From NCBI RefSeq assembly GCF_035590735.1, contig NZ_CP141595.1:1049001-1113000 (forward strand): a stretch of DNA of 64,000 bases, in the 5' to 3' direction. The notes below the pieces were generated by a model, which ran no database searches, was not told the origin of the DNA, and was given only the letters and a program-made list of their open reading frames with translations. This DNA comes from Rossellomorea aquimaris. Its GTDB lineage: Bacteria > Bacillota > Bacilli > Bacillales > Bacillaceae_B. A program made the translations under genes and the position numbers. The first letter of the stretch is position 1. Each line of letters begins with the position of its first letter. Shown one piece after another: positions 60,314 to 64,000 of the stretch.

Positions 60314-61726
60314 ATGGAAAACGCAGGACAGAGTTTTAAAAGAAAGATGAAGACGCGGCATTTAGTGATGCTGTCTCTTGGAGGGGTGATCGGAACCGGG
60401 CTTTTCTTGAGTTCGGGGTATACAATCCATCAGGCTGGACCGTTTGGGACGATCCTTGCTTATTTGATTGGGGCGCTGGTGGTGTATCTCGTGATGCTTT
60501 GTTTAGGCGAGCTTTCTGTCCATATGCCGGAGACGGGATCCTTTCATAGTTATGCGACAAAGTTCATTGGTCCTGGGACTGGTTACACGGTGGGCTGGTT
60601 ATATTGGCTGACATGGACAGTGGCATTGGGGTCGGAGTTTACGGCGGCTGGCTTGATGATGCAGCGCTGGTTTCCTTCGATTAGCGTATGGATTTGGAGC
60701 GCGGTTTTTGCTGCGATAATTTTTGTGCTTAATGCGTTGTCAGTGCGTTTTTTTGCTGAATCTGAATTTTGGTTTTCTTTAGTAAAAGTGATTGCGATTG
60801 TTGCGTTTATTGTGATTGGGGCAGGGGCGATCGTCGGGTTCATCCCGCTCAGTCATTCAGAGCCGGCTCCGTTTATCTCGAATATCACAAGTTCAGGGTT
60901 GTTTCCGAATGGGGCATTTGCCATCTTGATGACCATGCTTGCCGTCAATTTTGCCTTTTCAGGAACAGAATTGATCGGGGTTGCGGCGGGAGAAACAGAG
61001 AATCCATCCAAATCGATTCCTAAAGCCATCCGCACCACGCTTGTGAGATTGATCATCTTTTATGTGGGGACGATTGTCGTATTATCCGCTTTATTACCGA
61101 GCCAGTCAGCAGGTGTATTGGAAAGTCCTTTCGTAGCGGTGCTTGGTCGGATTGGAATCCCGTATGCCGCCGATATCATGAATTTTGTGATCATAACGGC
61201 CATTTTATCAGCGGCAAACTCCGGTCTGTATGCTTCCTCCAGAATGCTATGGTCGCTTGCAGATAAGCAAACGATCTCGCCGATTTTTGCCAAATTGACT
61301 GATCGGGGAGTCCCTCTCAATGCGATTGTATGCAGCATGCTTGGAGGAGGATTGGCCTTGCTTTCAAGCATCATTGCACCGGGGACGGTCTACATCGTAT
61401 TGGTTTCGGTATCGGGTCTTGCGGTAGTGATCGTGTGGATGAGCATCAGTGCTGCCCAATTTCTTTTTCGAAGACAGTACATAAGAGAAGGAAACGATGT
61501 GAAGGACCTTGCTTATCGGACGCCGCTCTATCCATTCATTCCCATTTCGGCATTCCTGCTTTGTCTCGCTTCCTGTATCGGCATTGCCTTTGATCCCACT
61601 CAGAGGATCGCCCTTTATTGCGGAATCCCGTTTATCGCCCTTTGCTATGGAAGCTATTATCTAACACAATACGTAAAGAAAAGAGGAAAAAGTTATGTCG
61701 AATCAACTGAAGCTGAATCCCATTGA
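60314..61726 (+). CDS. mmuP: Amino acid permease, probable S-methylmethionine transporter
   Basis: A 470-residue APC-family permease with 12 helices. [21 protein letters not shown] is the conserved first helix, and [25 protein letters not shown] is the helix 6 region of the amino acid transporter group. Being directly behind an S-box and overlapping the homocysteine S-methyltransferase gene by 32 bases, it matches MmuP/YbxG-like transport of S-methylmethionine for methionine synthesis. AAGGAAGGG supports ATG 60314; the upstream frame from 60197 runs through the riboswitch. Confidence 0.85.
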   Translation: MENAGQSFKRKMKTRHLVMLSLGGVIGTGLFLSSGYTIHQAGPFGTILAYLIGALVVYLVMLCLGELSVHMPETGSFHSYATKFIGPGTGYTVGWLYWLTWTVALGSEFTAAGLMMQRWFPSISVWIWSAVFAAIIFVLNALSVRFFAESEFWFSLVKVIAIVAFIVIGAGAIVGFIPLSHSEPAPFISNITSSGLFPNGAFAILMTMLAVNFAFSGTELIGVAAGETENPSKSIPKAIRTTLVRLIIFYVGTIVVLSALLPSQSAGVLESPFVAVLGRIGIPYAADIMNFVIITAILSAANSGLYASSRMLWSLADKQTISPIFAKLTDRGVPLNAIVCSMLGGGLALLSSIIAPGTVYIVLVSVSGLAVVIVWMSISAAQFLFRRQYIREGNDVKDLAYRTPLYPFIPISAFLLCLASCIGIAFDPTQRIALYCGIPFIALCYGSYYLTQYVKKRGKSYVESTEAESH

Positions 61727-62645
61727 TGCTATTTTACAAAAACATTCCCCACTGATTTTAGATGGAGCATTAGCAACAGAGCTGGAATCCCAGGGCTTTG
61801 ATTTAAACGATCCCCTTTGGTCTGCCCGTATACTCTTTGAAAAACCGGAAGCGATTGCGAAGGTTCATGCTGATTATTTCCGTGCAGGAGCCGATTGTGC
61901 GATTACAGTCAGCTACCAGGCAACGGTGGATGGCTTTCGGAAGCGCGGAATAAAGAAACCAGAAGCGCTGGAATTAATCAAAAAAACAGTTACTCTTGCC
62001 AAACAGGCCCGGGATGACTTTTGGAAAGAAGAAAAGGGAAATTCGAATCGGCCGAAACCAATCGTTGCAGGTTCTGTAGGACCTTACGGGGCATACCTTG
62101 CTGACGGCTCAGAGTACGTTGGGAACTATGGAGTAAGTGATCAACATTTAGCAGATTTCCATTTTTCCAGAATCCAGGCATTAGTGGAGGCGGGTGCTGA
62201 TTTGCTGGCATTCGAAACCATCCCGTCCTTGCAGGAAGCAAAGGTGCTCGCTTCTCTTTTGAAAGAATTTCCGGATACCTGCGCCTGGCTGTCTTTTTCA
62301 TTAAAGGATGGAGAGAGGATAAGTGATGGAACGGGGATTGAAGAGTGCGCGCGTGTGTTCAATGACGATGAACAAATTGCTGCAATTGGTGTGAATTGTG
62401 CACCGATTCCTGCGGCCAAGAAGGCGATAAGCGTATTAAGCAGAAACACTGACAAACCAATCATCGTGTACCCGAACTCAGGTGAGACTTACGATGCGGG
62501 GACTAAAACGTGGCATGGGGAGGAAGGGTGTTGTGCGTTTGATGAGGAATCAGTAGTTTGGTACGAGGCAGGTGCCCGTATCATTGGTGGTTGCTGCCGG
62601 ACGGATCCGGGTCATATTGAAGCTTTGGCGAAGAGGTGGAGATAG
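61695..62645 (+). CDS. mmuM: Homocysteine S-methyltransferase
   Basis: A 316-residue zinc methyltransferase. [10 protein letters not shown] starts the barrel; the zinc Cys ligands are in GVNCAP and GGCCRTDP. It transfers a methyl from S-methylmethionine (or SAM) to homocysteine, giving methionine. Its start lies within mmuP, so translation is coupled, and both are under the S-box. Confidence 0.92.
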   Translation: MSNQLKLNPIDAILQKHSPLILDGALATELESQGFDLNDPLWSARILFEKPEAIAKVHADYFRAGADCAITVSYQATVDGFRKRGIKKPEALELIKKTVTLAKQARDDFWKEEKGNSNRPKPIVAGSVGPYGAYLADGSEYVGNYGVSDQHLADFHFSRIQALVEAGADLLAFETIPSLQEAKVLASLLKEFPDTCAWLSFSLKDGERISDGTGIEECARVFNDDEQIAAIGVNCAPIPAAKKAISVLSRNTDKPIIVYPNSGETYDAGTKTWHGEEGCCAFDEESVVWYEAGARIIGGCCRTDPGHIEALAKRWR

Positions 62646-62663
62646 CAATAACGCGTAAAATAC

Positions 62664-62698
62664 AAAAAGCCCAAGTGATACTTCCGCTTGGGCTTTTT
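62664..62698. terminator. Bidirectional terminator between convergent genes
   Basis: AAAAAGCCCAAG pairs with CTTGGGCTTTTT around an 11-nt loop. It serves mmuM and the leftward glycoamylase-type gene. Confidence 0.92.
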
Positions 62699-62708
62699 AT
62701 CGCTACTA

Positions 62709-64000
62709 TTATTTAATAGAAAACCTCTCTTTAATCAGCAGGTCCTCAGGAGATTTCCCGATATGATCTTGATGGAAGTAATCTCTGATGACCCCATTCT
62801 TTAAATAGTTGACGATTGAGACCATTGTCATACCTTGATCTAAAGCGAGGTAGGCCTGTGTCACTTCCCCTGTCTCTACATTGACTGAATCAAGGAAACC
62901 GTATTTCCCGTACATATCGAAACGTTTCAATGCCTGGATGTTTTTGAACGCTTCCATTGGTGCGTATTCAAGTGCCAGGAAAGTGGCATGTGGAGTGACA
63001 GTGCCATCAGACTTATAACCGTCCATACCTAATGGAGTGGCGGCAAATTCTGAATAATTATCGGGTGTGGCTGCTGGTGACATACCCCAGGCTGCATATC
63101 CTTGCGCTTTAGCATATTGGATCTGGATGTCTACATGACGCTTATTGTTTAAGCCAAGTGCGTTCTTCCCGAGTTCTTTTTCCTTCAGGACAAGCTGTGG
63201 CATCAATGCTTCAAACATGCTTCCTCCCCAGCTTGGTACATATTTAGTGCCCTTGTAGCTGTAATGTCCTTCGAAGACATCCACACCATCATAAGTTTCT
63301 GTATATCCTTCTGGGATTTGAGCCTGCCAATCCCAGCTTTCAGGCATGGTGCGGAACATTCTCCACCAATGTTCTTCCGGTACATCTTCTTTCCCGATCG
63401 CGATGTAGCTTGCTACGCGTGGTTCCGTATAAAAAGCACCGTAATGGTGAGAAGTATAGCTCTCGGTTGCTACATCATATCCGCCCCGCATTTGTCCTAC
63501 TTCAGGTGTGTAAAGAGTGGAATAATCCATGTCCTCTACTAATGTGTGGGTCTCTTCATAGAGTTCAGGATACGCTTGTCCCACTACAACCAGCCCTGCA
63601 GAGAGCCATCCATTATCTACAGTTGAGATGAATTGACCCCAATCCGTCATGAGCGTTGCATCTTCTGTATAGTACCAGTTGTAAAATAATCCGTTCCATT
63701 TTTCCATATCTTTTAATGAATTCACCGTCTTTTCGATGTTAGTCACGGCTTCTTCACGTGATATCAAGCCGACTTCCTCAGCTGAAATCGTACTCATCAT
63801 GTACATGGCGATGTTCGTTGGTGACGTGAATTTCTGGGCATTGATCTCCCCGTTATCCATTCGTACGGCATCATATGTGAGCCCCGTTTTCTCATCTGTA
63901 AAATCCTCGAAGTATCGATAGGTATTCTTTGAAATCGCTTTCAATTGTTTGGACAAAGCGATCTCTTTTCCTTTGTTTGTGTGCTCTGCAGAAGCCGCAG
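62709..64000 (-). CDS. Secreted glycoamylase-family enzyme (DUF3131/GH144-like), N-terminus outside the window
   Basis: The frame continues through the right edge; the visible part is about 430 residues. Before the internal TTG codon (63956) it reads AASAEHTNKGKEIA, which looks like the end of a signal peptide (cleavage near ASA-E), so the real start is beyond 64000. KNTYRYFEDFTDEKTGLTYDA and EEVGLISREEAV resemble the DUF3131 start, while WGGSMFEALMPQLV, YAAWGMSPAA, PLGMDGYKSDGTVTPHATFLAL and DMYGKYGFLDSVN are glycoamylase-domain (PF10091) motifs. Relatives act on beta-1,2-glucans or other polysaccharides. Substrate not determined here. Confidence 0.8.
   Translation of the reverse strand, partial: AASAEHTNKGKEIALSKQLKAISKNTYRYFEDFTDEKTGLTYDAVRMDNGEINAQKFTSPTNIAMYMMSTISAEEVGLISREEAVTNIEKTVNSLKDMEKWNGLFYNWYYTEDATLMTDWGQFISTVDNGWLSAGLVVVGQAYPELYEETHTLVEDMDYSTLYTPEVGQMRGGYDVATESYTSHHYGAFYTEPRVASYIAIGKEDVPEEHWWRMFRTMPESWDWQAQIPEGYTETYDGVDVFEGHYSYKGTKYVPSWGGSMFEALMPQLVLKEKELGKNALGLNNKRHVDIQIQYAKAQGYAAWGMSPAATPDNYSEFAATPLGMDGYKSDGTVTPHATFLALEYAPMEAFKNIQALKRFDMYGKYGFLDSVNVETGEVTQAYLALDQGMTMVSIVNYLKNGVIRDYFHQDHIGKSPEDLLIKERFSIK

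Noticed and set aside
60119..60361. 80-codon minus-strand ORF
   Set aside because: Overlaps the S-box riboswitch and the mmuP start; no coding signals.

Overview
The window looks like ordinary chromosome of a low-GC, endospore-forming Bacillaceae species (Bacillus/Rossellomorea-like). The grounds are strong AGGAGG-type ribosome binding sites, frequent TTG/GTG starts, a tricistronic germinant receptor operon, an RsbR-type stressosome protein, L-box and S-box riboswitches, and an MtlR-type PTS regulator. I saw no prophage, integrated plasmid, rRNA, tRNA or CRISPR locus.

Layout. 1-9.5 kb: tail of a kinase-like gene, a Nudix hydrolase, an SDR enzyme, a TetR regulator paired with an NAD(P)-binding protein through matching operators, an ABC-F ATPase behind an attenuator-like leader, a carboxylate symporter, and a divergent LysR/TauE pair. 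9.5-12.7 kb: an M20 amidohydrolase followed by the collapsed remains of an amidohydrolase and a sodium/solute symporter. 12.8-18.3 kb: a membrane-anchored NagZ-like GH3 enzyme and a ger operon. 18.6-24.4 kb: an RsbR paralogue, unrecognised proteins, a DnaD-like gene with a decayed duplicate downstream, and a 687-residue protein that joins an ECF-like sigma factor to a zinc-finger/transmembrane/DUF4179-like anti-sigma. 24.6-29.8 kb: mannitol operon mtlA-mtlR-mtlD with EIIA fused into MtlA. 30-36.6 kb: a prolyl-4-hydroxylase-like enzyme, a DMT exporter with divergent XRE-cupin regulator, a conventional two-gene ECF sigma/anti-sigma pair, and lysA under a lysine riboswitch. 36.7-56 kb: two orphan DppBC-like permease pairs, a small (p)ppGpp synthetase, a 1241-residue subtilase, an ABC transporter divergent from an OmpR-type two-component system, a Cse60-like peptide, HtpX, a cell-wall amidase and RlmCD. 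56.3-64 kb: SelO, isochorismatase-like hydrolase, a P-loop protein, Nei, S-box-controlled mmuP-mmuM, and a secreted glycoamylase-family enzyme cut by the right edge.

Two repeat populations overlie the genes. The first is a set of about thirteen REP-like palindromes (GAGGGACGGACCT and GGGACAGG types), nearly all lying at the 3' ends of genes; a few run into the coding sequence or supply the stop codon. The second is three short arrays with a 20-21 bp period, each keeping a 7-10 bp core and varying the rest, each beginning shortly after an intrinsic terminator.

The features most worth a second look are the sigma/anti-sigma fusion with its split paralogue in the same window, the 21-bp arrays, the 3'-end REP elements, the ABC-F leader with a six-codon ORF, and the DnaD-like duplicate flanking an internally duplicated membrane protein.
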